The notes under the pieces were generated by a model. The model did not search any database, was not told the origin of the DNA, and saw only the letters and a list, made by a program, of their open reading frames with translations. Both the position numbers and the translations under genes were made by a program. This document shows, one piece after another, positions 33,809 through 46,307 of a stretch of DNA of 64,000 bases (the stretch's first letter is position 1; each line of letters begins with the position of its first letter). Source of the DNA: Apostichopus japonicus (lineage: Eukaryota > Echinodermata > Holothuroidea > Aspidochirotida > Stichopodidae); NCBI RefSeq assembly GCF_037975245.1, contig NC_092580.1, positions 24,073,001 through 24,137,000 of the forward strand. Direction: 5' to 3'.

Positions 33809-36800
33809 TCATTCCTTTCCAGAAATTCTCAAAGGACAAGACTTGCTCACATGGTCGTCTAGGTAGTCCTTTCGATGAAATGACCGTAAACAAAATTGGC
33901 ACTGGTAGGGCTTTTCTCCCAAGTGAGCGAGTTCGTGCCTCTTCAGGCTGTGTGTGGCACTGAATAATTTACCACAGAAACAACACACAAATACTGGCTT
34001 CTCTTTCTTTACTAGGTGACTTGCTTCGTGGGCTTCAAGAAATCTTGGCACCTGATATTTCTTACCACAGAGCTTACACGTGAGGTTCAATTTTGGCTTT
34101 TCATGATTGCTCTTTTCATGGCTATTTCTTTCTCCAGTTACTCTGAAGCGTTTATCGCAGTAATTACACTGAAAGGGCTTTTCTCCGGTATGAATTCTCT
34201 CGTGCTTTTTGCGATCACCTCCCTCTCTGAACGCTCTGCCACAAAAGTTGCACTTGTATGGTTTTTCGCCGGTGTGGATCCTATTGTGCCTTCTGAGTGC
34301 ACTCATGCTTTCATGGGAACTCCCACAAATTTCGCAAGTAGGTCTCTCTTTGACATTCTTGACTGGAGGATTGATGTGGTAACGTTGTTCGTGTCGCCTG
34401 TGAAGCATAGCATTGATGAATGCCTTACCGCAGTACATGCATTTGTGGGGGCTCTCTCCTGTGTGGCTCCAAACATGCTCTTTCAGGTCCCTAGCTGTCG
34501 AATATATCTTAGAGCAGTGAGTACACTTAAACGGTCTCTCTTTTGTGCGACTCTTGACGTGGCCAGTTGAGAGTGATGGAAATGAAAAACCAAAGCCTAC
34601 TTGACAAATATTACAATTATATCTACTGCTGCCATGCTTCGTCTTGAAGTGTTCGTTGCATTTACTCATCGTTAGAAACGTTATCCCGCAATGATGACAA
34701 AGGAATGGTAAACCTCTCTGATGTAGTCTCTTGTGAGTTTCCAAAGCCGAATTAGACCTGAAAGCTTTGCTACAATGGTCACAATGGAAATTATTTCCAT
34801 ATAACTGGTGAGACTTCTCATGAGTTTCCCACTCCACACAGGATGTGTAAACCTCTTCGCAAAATTGACACCTGTATGACATTTCACCCACGTGAATCTT
34901 TTCGTGTATCTTGTGTGCAGCTTTCGACGAAAATCTCACCCCACAGTGCTTGCATGGGTGTGGCTTGCCGAGTCTATGATACCTGTGATGCATATTTCTC
35001 TCTCCTCTGGAATGGAACTTTCTACTGCAAAATTTACACTGATACATATCGTCAGGCAGGTGGGTGCTTCTGTGTTCTAAACAGGAAACTGCGTCCCTGA
35101 AACTGAGATTACAAAACTCGCAATTCCATGCAATCTTATTTTTATGAGCCTTCAAATGTTTTTCAAGGCAGTCCTCGGATTTGAAAACTTTATCGCAGTA
35201 TATACATTTCTGCCTGACAGATCCATTTGGCACAGAGCTAAGAACGACATCTGTACACTTGTGCTGCTGGAACTTTCCCCTGATCTTGTAAACCGTGTGA
35301 CATCGTTGACATTCGTGGAATTTCTCAGCATGAGCCAGCTCGTGATTCCTGCGATCAACATGTCTGCTGAATCGCTTGTTGCATATCTTACAAGGGAAAG
35401 GTTTCATTGAGTGAATTCGGGCATGCAATCTCCGTCCCGCACACGTGTCGAATGACTTTTTGCAGTGCTTGCAGGGGTAAAGCTTTTCTTGTTTGGGGCT
35501 TGCTTCATGTTTAAGAAGCAGAGACGGAGAAGATGCAGTCGTTGAATGGTTTCTGCAAGGGTCGTACCTCTTACTACTACTTCCCATCGTCTGATCATTG
35601 GTTTCCACATCATTAAACAAGTCACTCACTGCTTTTGCACTTTCTATTACAAAGGAGACAAAAAATAAGGTAATGACACTAGCATGCTGCTCATTGTCAT
35701 GTGCAAAAGGGGAGGGGCAGGGGGCCTGGCCCCCACCTCTACAATCAGTCTGGGGTAAAAACTAGCAGTTGGAGAATTTATTTCACATTCAAAAGTATTA
35801 TTTATTAGCAAAACCCTGTGTTAGACCTAATTCATAGTCTAAATATGCCTCAGAATGCACCAAACTAATCTTTTAAATTTTTCTAGGCAAGTACCCCTGC
35901 ATGGGATTGGCATTCAACCACCCCACTCCAAACCATTTCTTCCAAAAAAACATTTTCAGCCTACAGTGTACTCCTAATTTTGACCTGTACTGACTTTGGA
36001 ACTGATTATAATGTTATAGACATTTTTTTTTGGTATGTCAGGAAGCAACATATTAAACATGGACAAAATAAACTTTGTCACTTTTACTTCATCAGATATC
36101 GCACCTAAAAACATTACATTTTCTGAGTTTAACCTCTGTCAATTAGGTGTCATTGTTAAACCTCAGATATTGTGTCCAAAACCTGCCTTAACATGCATGC
36201 ACATTCATTGTTACATACATTCTCACTTGCACACTTGATTGCAAAAGTTACTAGCCTTCTTATTTAAGGCTAGTAAACCAAAGCAATACTCTGGCACCTT
36301 ACATATATATTTATATATATTGTTATAGTTTATACTAGTTTTGATGTACCTGCATGATTGTCTGAGAATGTCTCTTCGGGCATTTTCATTTCTCCTCCTT
36401 TCCTTCCCCCACCTTCATCTGCATCTGATTTTGTATTAGTGATATCTTCCATGCTTATATCCTCAATCACTTTCTCTGGACTACCATCGCAGGATTCCAC
36501 TTCTATCTGCAAAGTGACCAAGGGTGCAATATCCGGGGGCCAAGCTCCATGATTCACTGAATGATTCTGTGACACAAATATGAAAGATGTACATGTATAT
36601 GCAAAATTAGGAAAAGACACTAAACTACGGTATCAACCAGAAATAAAGTAGAGTAGAGAATTACATGTAGGCTAACGCATGGTCCAAAACTTTCCTAATT
36701 TTATATACAAACAGTAGTCCACACTACAAACCTCGATTGATGATTGCTTAGACAAGAAGTTTATCTCCCCCCCCCCCCCCCAGAAAGAACATGTACAGCA

Positions 36801-39174
36801 TTTTATAAACTACTGTAATGTAGGCCTATCAGGGATTACAACCAGAATGATACATTAAGTTTATTTTGAGTTAAAATGTACCTCCCCCGCCACCCCCACA
36901 TTATTTACAGCATTTTAGCAACTGTGTAGACATATAGGGGATCACAACCAGTGAATTGTTATTTCACAATTTGAAAAGTCTACATAATTTTAAGCTTAAG
37001 TGCCCAACCCCCCCCCCCTAACGTCCCCTCAACAATTCCCTTTTTGTTTAAAATGACTGAATAATCCTACTATTTCACACCAGATCCTATTAATAAACCT
37101 ACTCTAGGTAATTTGTTTGTGGCAATGACAAAACAGACAATCTAAAAGGAATTGGAGGCCACATTTGACACATAGGAGCACATTGAAGGATTTCTGGTTT
37201 GCAAGACTTTGTTCAAAATACTCATATTATTTATGCAGCATTTGCTTAGTTATCACATTTAAAATTTAGTTACTGTATGAGAAACAAAATTAATAACATT
37301 ATCACATACGCGAGCAGAGACCTCAACCTCAAAGGCAATTGTTTCATCGAAAACAATCGCAGAATCAACATAAGAATGTAGCATCAAAAACACATGCACC
37401 CCAATTTAAAGGAAGGTTTGCCATGTTAAAAGCTATTGTAATTTATTAAACACACATCCTGTAATATTGAAAACCATTGCATAATTAATCATAATAATAA
37501 ACAGAGTAAGGCAACTGGACACACATTCAGTATGGAATATAACCCACAACATCAAAAATTATACACACTGGAACATTTGAAAGTTAGAAACATGCATGAC
37601 CATGCAGAGCTATGTATTCTTCATATCATTGAATGGTTTCTGAAAACAGTCAGAGCATTTTGGCAAGTTGTTTTTTCTTTCACTTTCGTTTCATCCTCAC
37701 AATTACCTGTTCCTGTGTTTGAGATTTCAGCTCTTTTGGCTTGTTTTTTGGTACTTTTAAACATTCCCGGCACTTTTGACATTTCTTGATAAAATTATCC
37801 ACATCCTTCCAAATGCCCTTCCAAAAGTACAAGGATGTTAGCTTGTGAACTGTCTTGTCTCTCCCCAAATGACTGTCTGAAATACAACACAGAAGATACA
37901 AGTGTTACAATTAGTGTAAGTATATGCCTACAGCTCTGTCTAAGTATGTACAGGTCTCTAAAAAAGTGCACAATTGTACCTAATTTTTCCAGGTTCAGAG
38001 TTTTTGTTTTAAGGATTGGCCAACTGAAATCATCAATGCTGACAGTGGTGCTGACACATAATTCCTGCATTCAGCTGATATATCCAATTTCATTGATACT
38101 GTCCTCTCCTAATCATTCTTCCAAGCAATCATACTGACAGTATGAGCAGCTCCTAAGCATTATTTGATAGCAACAGGATATTCATACTGTTCATACTGTC
38201 CGCACAATTGCTTCACAGCATGACATGAAAGTAAAATTTGCACAAAAAATTAAAAATGCTGGCTGCAATATGTTACTTCAAAATGTACTGTATATTCATG
38301 ATATGTGTCGTGATAAATGAATATTGATGTTTGTCAAGCACTTATCAGTCATAATGTAATTCCATGGTAACCAATTACATTAAAAAATTATGATTCAAAC
38401 ACTGAAATATTATCATGTAGAGTATAGTTATTATTGTATGCTATGCATGTCATTGTATTAGATGTTAAGCAATATTATGTAACCTGCACTTGCACTGCTG
38501 TGATGATGAACAGAATACAGTCAGTGGAGCACAGATCTTCAAACTGTGTACTTTCATTGCTTGTCCTTCCATCTCTCACTTCTCTACAACATCAAGCAGC
38601 AACCAACATCAACCTTCGGTGTGGGATTAGCACCAAAGGATCGCGTACTAAATCGACAGTCCGATAAAAAGTAAGAATGTTTCATAATTGAACCGATGTG
38701 TGGGTAAAGAAGCTCCAGATCAACGCTTATTGATGATAGGGTGAATAGTTCCACCATTTCCCTATTCGGCCGGCAGACATGAATAATGAGGGCACGTCTT
38801 ATTCGTCCGTTCGCCGGGAGAATAACATAACGCAGCGCTAACTTTTGATTCGCGAAATTGATACCACTATTCCAGGTATGTTATACCAGGGAGTTGTTAT
38901 GGAAGTCCTCTACGTAAACTAAAGTATAGGTTATTATGTAGTTAAGCTACTGACCTGTACTTTCGTGCACCAGCCGTGTAAGACGGAACCGTTCCTCTGA
39001 ATTGCTGACCACTCTCGTTCCTTTTACAGTCATAAGGAAGCCATCATTGTTAATAGTAAAGCTCTCGCTTCTCTTTCGAATACTTCTTTTCTCGTTTTTA
39101 GTCGATTTCGCTGGGTAACTGCTGTATTTAAGGAACTCGAGAACATTTTTCATGTCAGTTTCGAACTTATCCAT
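33809..39174 (-). CDS. Integrase H2C2-domain / poly-C2H2 zinc-finger fusion protein (813 aa)
   Basis: Exons in transcript order: 39174-38955, 37876-37707, 36566-36350, 35643-33809. Junction phases are 1/1, 0/0 and 1/1 and all splice sites are AG/GT. The ATG at 39174 has G at -3 and +4. Residues 1-120 resemble the N-terminal H2C2 zinc-binding part of gypsy/Ginger integrases: H70, H76, C106, C109 in an H-x5-H-x29-C-x2-C pattern, with the hallmark HLGRDKT and YFWKGIWKDV strings. Exon 3 is acidic (ESCDGSPEKVIEDISMEDI). The last exon encodes about 19 finger units from residue 258: some 16 canonical C2H2, two that end HxnC (third and last), and one lacking a ligand (YNCNICQVGF unit). Linkers of the TGEKP type occur in the C-terminal half. 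Predicted nuclear DNA-binding factor, target unknown. No integrase catalytic core is encoded. I do not recognise a named orthologue. Confidence 0.85.
37707..39174 (-). other. Two-exon integrase H2C2 zinc-binding module at the N-terminus of the zinc-finger gene
   Basis: Exons 39174-38955 and 37876-37707 (intron 38954-37877). The intron splits the module between the two His ligands: H70 is in the first exon; H76, C106 and C109 are in the second. The region before H70 (KNEKRSIRKRSESFTINND) matches the basic strand that precedes the HHCC domain in gypsy and Ginger integrases and in the domesticated gene GIN1. There is no DDE core, reverse transcriptase or long terminal repeat nearby, so it is a captured domain rather than a retroelement copy. 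Confidence 0.8.
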
Positions 39175-39320
39175 GTCTGAGCGTAGACTGCTGCTGATAA
39201 GAGTTCGTCCTATGGCAAGCCAAATGCTGAACAATTGGATAAACCTGGACTTGATCTAAAGGTGATATCTCGGCAAAATTTGATTTGTATTTTTGTTGTC
39301 TTAAATTACTATCAGTAATG

Positions 39321-39689
39321 CAGTGGCGTAGGAAGGTAATTTTGAGTGGGGGGGGGGGGGGCTGAAGATTGATGGCCGGCCTGGGGGAGGGGTCTAAGGG
39401 GAGGGAGTGTCCCCCTCCCCTTTGGAAATTTTTGCATTTCCAGGTGGCTTCAGATGCAATTTGGTGCAATATAGCACACTTCAACATCCCACTCCATTTT
39501 GTAAATAATTTTGCATTTTCACCTGGCCTTAGATGCAATTTGGTGCTCCAAATGAGATTTTTATCTCATTTGGAAATGAAAAAGGGGTTTTTTGACTTGC
39601 GGAGCGGGGGGCGAAATGATACTTCCTCCCCCCATATTTTTCACCAGGGGGGCTGGCGCCCCCCAGCCCCCCCGGTTCCTACACCCTTG
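39321..39689. mobile_element. hAT-like MITE, 369 bp, perfect 8-bp target duplication
   Basis: The direct repeat CAGTAATG lies at 39313-39320 and 39690-39697. The left end CAGTGGCGTAGGAA matches the reverse complement of the right end (CAAGGGTGTAGGAA) at 11 of 14 positions. Inside are a G run, a C/G-rich right part and two copies of a CAGATGCAATTTGGTGC-type segment about 80 bp apart. No ORF of note. It lies 147 bp upstream of the start codon of the H2C2/C2H2 gene, within its promoter or leader. Confidence 0.9.
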
Positions 39690-39697
39690 CAGTAATG

Positions 39698-42025
39698 TCA
39701 TGGGCATCAGGTATGCTTTTACCTGCATAAGGGATGGACGGCGTAGAAATTCCGCTTGGTTTTGAAAAATAAATGTATATAATGCTTGTCATTGTTTCCA
39801 AAGTTCTATTAAGTTCTCTGATGTTTACATTCTGTTAAAAACTCTGTTAAAGATCTTGTTTCAGCCGGATTAAGATTACGTTAGCAGTCCATATCAAGTT
39901 GGATGAAGCGTTTTATACAATTATGGTAGTTTGCCAAGCAAAGAAAATTTCCTCCATAATCTTAACCAGTTGCGTGCGCTGAAGGGAGGGGGATCCTCAC
40001 CTTCATTGTCAATCGGGGTTCAACGTTTAGTCAAGGGATGTATCCAAAATTCAAAAGTATGTAATAAGCACAACCATGCGTTTATACCTCAGTTTAGACC
40101 ATATTTATAGGTGAAGACCCACAGAGCCCCTACATCAACCCCAGTCACCTCCCTCACAAAAAAAATGCCTCTTACAAAGTCAGTTGAGAGAGAGAGGGTG
40201 GGGATGGAATTTCCCCTCCTAGGGAAATGAAGTAAAAGGCTGCATTTGAAAATGAAGAAGATAAATGATGACATCAATCCAAAATCTGACTTTTCGTTTA
40301 CACTGACCACATGTATTATCACAGTGAAGCACCATATGAAGCCGAGGAAGGTATAGACATGTGTTTTTTTTAACTTCTTGTGCATGTTTATTCCATCTAC
40401 TCAATGTTTCAAAAAGGTACAAATGATAAAGAGAGAAAACATATAGCACATCTACACTCTCCGTTGCCATGCGAACTAATACTTCATTGGTATTCAATGA
40501 CTGAACTTCAAGAAAGATTTATAGAAAGAATACCAATTTTCACTGGATCCCCCACCCCCCCCCCCCCAAATCAGCATGTATTGCACTACACCATGATCAA
40601 AGCCAGTGATAAAATAGGCCTTGTAACAGACCGAGATAATAACGAGTAATTATTTCAAGACTTTTATGGGAAGATTCTATAGATTACTTCTTGCTTCATA
40701 CATAGCAATGACTACTTCACATCTTTGTCCTGTTCCTTATACTTATATACTCTACAGACACCTCTCCCATATTTTCTCACAGTCATATAATTTCACAAGT
40801 GATGAATATGCATATTTTATTGAGTGCGGCTTGTGATACAACGTTTAATGAGCGGGTATATATATATACATTATACATATAAGTTATTGACATGTTTTAC
40901 TATTGTAAATGACAGATCCCAATATATAGCAACTTTTGCAATTGTAAATAAAGATGTTTTTGGAAGGGTATAAATATGAACAAATAGCTTGGAAGGAGTC
41001 ATGACTCACTTGAACCATATTTCAATATTTGTAAACTAGAAATTTCTGAAGCCTTTACCTCATTGGCCTCAAATGACACTCGACCTCCACATAAGACCAA
41101 ATAATGTACTCAATAAGTCAGATCTAGATGTACAAGCTACTTGGTTTTCATGGAGCTGGATGTGCCTGCAAAGAGCAAATTTTAATAAAGCTTAGCTTTC
41201 TGAGTTATTGTATCGACAACATTGGCAAACCTTGACCTAGTATATTGACCTCAGATGGCATTTGACCTCCATAAAAACTATAGGATTTTTGTACCCCTTA
41301 AGGTGAATCCACATACAAAATATGTAGTCCATTTGAGATATAACTTTGCAGCTATTTTGTTCAAAAATGGTTTCAGACTTACATTTCTGTTGACCTCAAA
41401 ATGGATTTCTTGTACTCACTAAGCTGGATTTTTTTACAAAGCATCAAACTCAAGTATTGCCTCCAAAATTAAGTTTGCTAAAAATAGGCTGTTAAAATTT
41501 TAACACGTTATGAGTAATGTTTCCCTCTCCTTATCTTTAGAAGACTATATATATATATTTAGCAGGTTATAAACCTGTGAGTTCGACATTTAGATGTAAT
41601 CTATGATGAGAGATGTGTGTTTCATTGCAACAAAACAAGGTAAAAATGCCTCAGAATTTGTCTCTGAAATGTTTTTAGGCTACAAAAATAAGTTGTAAAC
41701 AGTTCCATGAGGTACCCATTGACAAAATTTCAAAAGAATTACCCAAGATATATGGCAGCAGAAGCGAGAAAACCATATAATATCCAGATAAGAATTGTTT
41801 GTACCCTTGTCCAAATCAATATAATATTTCTCTGACACGAGTTTGCAAACACATAGCATTACGTGTAATGCATAGGCTACTTCTAACTACCATCCATCCA
41901 TCAATCTATCTCCCCACCCCACCCCACCCCACCCCACCCCACCCCACCCCACCCCACCCCTCCCTCCCCCTACTTAAACAATACTTTATATTTGTTTCTT
42001 TCATCTTGTCACTTTGCATTCCTTT
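39698..42025. other. Spacer between the two zinc-finger genes
   Basis: No gene seen. It has a C run near 40552, an AT dinucleotide run near 40858 and, at 41040-41500, several TGACCTC/GACCTCA strings at irregular spacing that hint at a decayed dispersed repeat. It must include the upstream region of the H2C2/C2H2 gene and the end of the second zinc-finger transcript. Confidence 0.4.
41911..41960. repeat. CCCCA pentanucleotide microsatellite
   Basis: Uninterrupted CCCCA units, about ten copies, ending in TCCCTCCCCC. Confidence 0.95.
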
Positions 42026-42031
42026 TTTATT
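42026..42031 (-). terminator. Candidate polyadenylation signal of the second zinc-finger gene
   Basis: AATAAA on the minus strand, about 157 bases past the stop codon at 42188. Confidence 0.45.
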
Positions 42032-42187
42032 CACAACATATCTTGTCAACCTTGTATATTACAATACTTGACCTGACTTTAACGTTTCTTTCATTTTGCA
42101 CAGTTCATATGGAAAATGGAAAAAAAAACAAAAAAAACATCAAACTGGCATCCATGCTTGCAAAGTTTACTCCTATGAATACAAACT

Positions 42188-45100
42188 TCAAGTACCTTTT
42201 GAAGGGCAAGACTTGCTTTCATGCTCATCACAATAATCTTTCCTAATGAAATGTTTTTGGCAATACTGACATTGAAAGGGTCTATCTCCAGTGTGATTTC
42301 GCTCATGACGATGGAGAGAGTGCATTGTTGTGTAACTCTTCCCACAGAAGTGACAGACGCATGATGGCTTCACCTTGACGTTCTCGTGCTTTTTCTCGTG
42401 CAAGTCGCGGTAACTTTCAATCTGATACTCCTTGCCGCAATGTTTACACGGGTACATAGACTTCTGCTTCTCGTGGCGGGTCCGCTGGTGGTTGTTGCGA
42501 GTCCCCGTCCTGGCAAATGATTTATCGCAATATTTGCAAGGATACGGTTTTTCCCCGGTGTGAGTCCTCTCATGCTTTTTTCGGTCCGTTCGATTGGAAA
42601 AGGCTTTTTCACAAAATTCACATTTAAACGGTTTCACACCAGCGGCTAACCTCTTTTCATGTTTGGTGAAACCCAACGGATTATTTGACACCGATTTGCA
42701 GACAGAGCAACCCTTTCCAGGTTGGCACACTTTATGGTTTCTTGTTTCATGAGGTCTCCTGGAATTTGACGTGAGAAAGCCCATCTCGCACTCTGAGTGT
42801 CGACACGGATACGGATATACCCCCGTGTGTATCCAAGTGTGTTTATTAAGATAACGTCTGTAGAGAAACTGTTTCTCACAAAACTGACATTTGAAAGGTT
42901 TCTCACCTGTATGGATCCTTATGTGGGTCTTCAAACCAGACTTATACAACAGAATCTTTCCACAGATATGACACACGTTCGTCTCCTCGTGGATCATTTT
43001 AATGTGGTCTTTGCAAGTGTCTTCGGACCTGAATGATTTACCACAGGTATGACAAAGGTATGGCTTCTCTCCAGTGTGTACTCGTTCATGAGTGACCAAC
43101 TTTCTCTCCCACTGGAAAGCCTTACCGCAATAGCAGCACAGGAAACGTTTCCCTTGCTTGTGCATTCGTTCGTGACTTTGCCAGTACAGTCGAGAGTGGA
43201 ACATTTTATCACAGACACCACACTTGAAGGGTTTTTCACCAGAGTGGACATTCTCATGGCTTTCACACGCTTGCTTGGATGCAAATCTCACTCCGCAGTT
43301 CTTGCATATATGCTTCTTCATGACGCTGACACGGTGCCATCCCTCGTGCCTTCTCCTAACAGCTTTGGTAGGGAATCCTTTGCTACATACCTTACACTGG
43401 AATACGTCATTTTTCAATTGGTGATTGTAGGTATGTTTCTGCCATACCTCTAAATCCTCAAATCTCTCATTACAATATTCGCAATGCCACTCTGTCTGAC
43501 TTTCGTGGACTTTCTGGTGCTTTTCAAGGCTTTTAGCAGACATGATATTTTTGATATTACAGTAACGGCATTTAAGAGGACTCTTGCTATATTTTCTGTC
43601 TTCGTTAACTTTGCATCCATCTACACATTTGTGATACTCAAACCACGTCTTTGCCTTGAACTCTCGATTGCATTTGTCACATTTATAACGTTCTCTCAGG
43701 TGAACCTGCTTGTGTCTTCTGTGAGATCTCTTTGAGTTAAACCTCCGGTCGCACACCTGGCAGACGTATGGCCTTTCTTTAGTGTGAGTAAGTTCATGCT
43801 CTTTCAGATGCGTAGAGGCCAGAAATCCCTTTCCACAGAATTGGCATAAGTGTGGCCGCTCTCGTGAATGGGTAAGCAAGTGCTTTCTCCATGCTGAATC
43901 CTTCTCAAAACTTGCCTTGCAATGCTTACATTGCCTTTGAGTCTTCACAGGTTTGCACACATGTGTTTTTAATGATAACCGATACTTATATAGTCGACTG
44001 CAGACTCCACATTTGAAGCGTTCCTCTGAATGAGTCTGTTTGTGCCTCCTATGCGCTCTCTTTGAGTTCAATCTCTTCCCGCAGGTTTCGCATGCATAGG
44101 GACGCTCCTTTGTATGAACCAGTTCGTGTTCTTTACGATTGACACTGCTATCAAATGCCTTCCCACAATACTGACAGAGGTGCTTGTGATCCTTTGAATG
44201 GCCCCTTATATGACTTTTCAAACCACAGGTGTTCTTCAATATCTTGTCACAGAGTTGACATTGATATGCATGTCTCTGTGGCGTTCTTCTGTCCACTTTT
44301 TGCTTACAGCGACTTTGCGATGCAGCTTCCAGAGTCCAATCACCGTCAGATTCATTGGATTTTGCTTCTGTATAAGAGACCAAAAGAGCAGCTAGATTAC
44401 AGGCATCATAGATATTTTTATGTACCAGGCTGTTGTATAAGGAAGGATTACCTTCTTTTTAGTAGATCCCCTCAAAAAGTAGACCACTTAAGTCCATGTT
44501 TTAAGCCATTTTGGACCTCAGCTGTGCCTTAAACTGTTCTTCTCTTACAGTTGTATCAAATTCAAGCTATTGATAAGCAGACTGGCACAGCAAACCAATT
44601 AAAACGATGTCTTCAATTTATCCCCAACACCATCCCCTTACAACTTCCACGTGGTCCTACTACTGTACCTAACTACTCAATGGAATCCCTTCGGTGCATA
44701 TCCCCACTGGCTATTTTCATACTTTTAACCTAATGACCCGTTCACTTTACTGACTCAATTTACTTACCTACACCCACTTATTATATAAGACTGCAAGGAA
44801 ACGAGTTTGTAAGTAGTTTTACCTTCTACTTGCCACGAATAAAATCTGACCTCCACCTAGGAACATAATGAGTTGTTTTCCATGTTATAGTAAAACAAAT
44901 TGTATATGGTACAGCAATTGATAGCAAAATACTAACCAATAATAAATGCAACCAAACTCAGCAAGGGGCATCAAAACACCAGATGCAAAGTTCCTGCAAG
45001 CTGGAGATGGTTTACAAACAACGATTTCCCATTCAAAAGCATGTATATAACACTCACATGCGAGATGTACTTTGTTGTCAACAAAGGAATATTAATTAAA

Positions 45101-45883
45101 AGCAAGGGTGACAGAGAAAGGTTTGCAAGTTGAAACATAATTGATTGCAAATTTTGCACATCACTTTTAAAAGCATCTGAAGATTATCAAAAAGTATCAC
45201 AATATTGAGGTTGGGTGTTACTGTGATTTATAAATCATTTGAGTTATAATTTGCAAAGCATTTTCCATGCTACACTATATTCTCCTAAGTTGGTGTCACT
45301 GGTAAACACTTTGGGTATTTTAGCATACATTACTGTGGGCATTTTCATATTCAGTGTAATACCTCCATCATCAGAGGAAGTTTCCTTCTCATCTGAAAGC
45401 TCTTCTTCCATTGTTCTTTTCTGGTCCTTGACATTCTCATCAAATTGTCCCTCATTGGCTGCATTGTTTTGTTCAAGAACCGCCACTTCCATAAGAAGTG
45501 GAAAGTTAGGGGTTGTGCCTGTCAGGATATAAATAGAACAATTCATAAAAAATCCTGATTTGAAATTATCTAATCTCTAGGTAAATATCCAATTTGGTTG
45601 TACCCTATTCTTCCCGACCCTATCCGACCCCCCCCCCTTACCCACACACATGCAGAACATTTGTTCCATGGAACTGAATATTTTATCTTCAGTTATATGG
45701 CTGAAATTACATATTCATAGCTATAGCCTGATATAGTATAAGGTAGGTCTAGTAGTCTATAGGACTAGCATTTCTAGTAGTAGTAAGTAGTAAGCTAAAG
45801 GAAAATAGGCTAAATCATAAATGACGCCTGTGGTTAGGCCTAAGTTAGCATACATGTATACCTTTGATTTTTTCTGTCTCCAT
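42188..45883 (-). CDS. Poly-C2H2 zinc-finger protein, paralogue of its neighbour (785 aa)
   Basis: Exons in transcript order: 45883-45862 (METEKIK plus a split Gly codon), 45518-45363, 44367-42188; both junctions are phase 1. The ATG has G at -3 and +4. Exon 2 is acidic (SDEKETSSDDG). Exon 3 carries about 24 finger units from residue 94 to the end. Most are canonical C2H2. Units 4, 8 and 24 end in Cys rather than His, unit 18 has C-x4-C spacing (CRHSEC), and unit 19 lacks its second His. The last unit (FQCQYC...ESKSCP) and the order of the final eight units parallel those of the neighbouring gene, so the two are tandem duplicates. No KRAB, SCAN, BTB or ZAD domain and no integrase module is seen. 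Likely a nuclear DNA-binding regulator; target unknown. Confidence 0.88.
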
Positions 45884-46307
45884 TGCGATGACTAAACGAA
45901 GAATTATTTTGAGTGTATTCACAAATGGAAGAGTTGGAGTGTTAGAAAATCATTCTTCGATGAAAAATTAAAACCTCTTTACATGAATGACTGTTTCGTT
46001 GGCTAGATATTTCGTGGAATTGGGCCAGTCAACCCTCTACGCCAGGGGACGGTAACGTATGGTAGGCCGTTTTTGCAATAAATAGTTGTAAGATCCAGGA
46101 GTTGCAATAAATAGAGTTCGTAATATATCCAAGTCCAACTGCATTTATTTTAAAGACAACATAGTGACCTGGCGAGTCTATGGTGTAGGGGATATTCGAG
46201 ATTTAACCCCCTCAAAACTGTGATAATTAAGACCCCTAAATTTCAAATATTTCATCTATAGACAATCCATAACGTCATAGGGAACATCAATTGACTATAG
46301 CTCAAGA

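Noticed and set aside
34016-34570. 184-codon plus-strand open frame
   Set aside because: It lies exactly antisense to the zinc-finger exon of the H2C2/C2H2 gene and its composition mirrors the repeated fingers. It has no recognisable domain and is taken as a shadow of the finger code.
35627-35629. Start codon for the left zinc-finger protein at the beginning of its large exon
   Set aside because: The codon there is GTG, not ATG, and a splice acceptor lies just upstream at 35645-35644. The frame continues into the acidic exon at 36566-36350.
37707-39174. Reading the H2C2 exons as part of an intact gypsy retrotransposon
   Set aside because: No integrase catalytic core, reverse transcriptase, protease or terminal repeats are visible, and the module is split by an intron and joins a host gene in phase.
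43049-43453. 134-codon plus-strand open frame and neighbours
   Set aside because: Antisense to the second zinc-finger exon; same explanation as for the other antisense frame.
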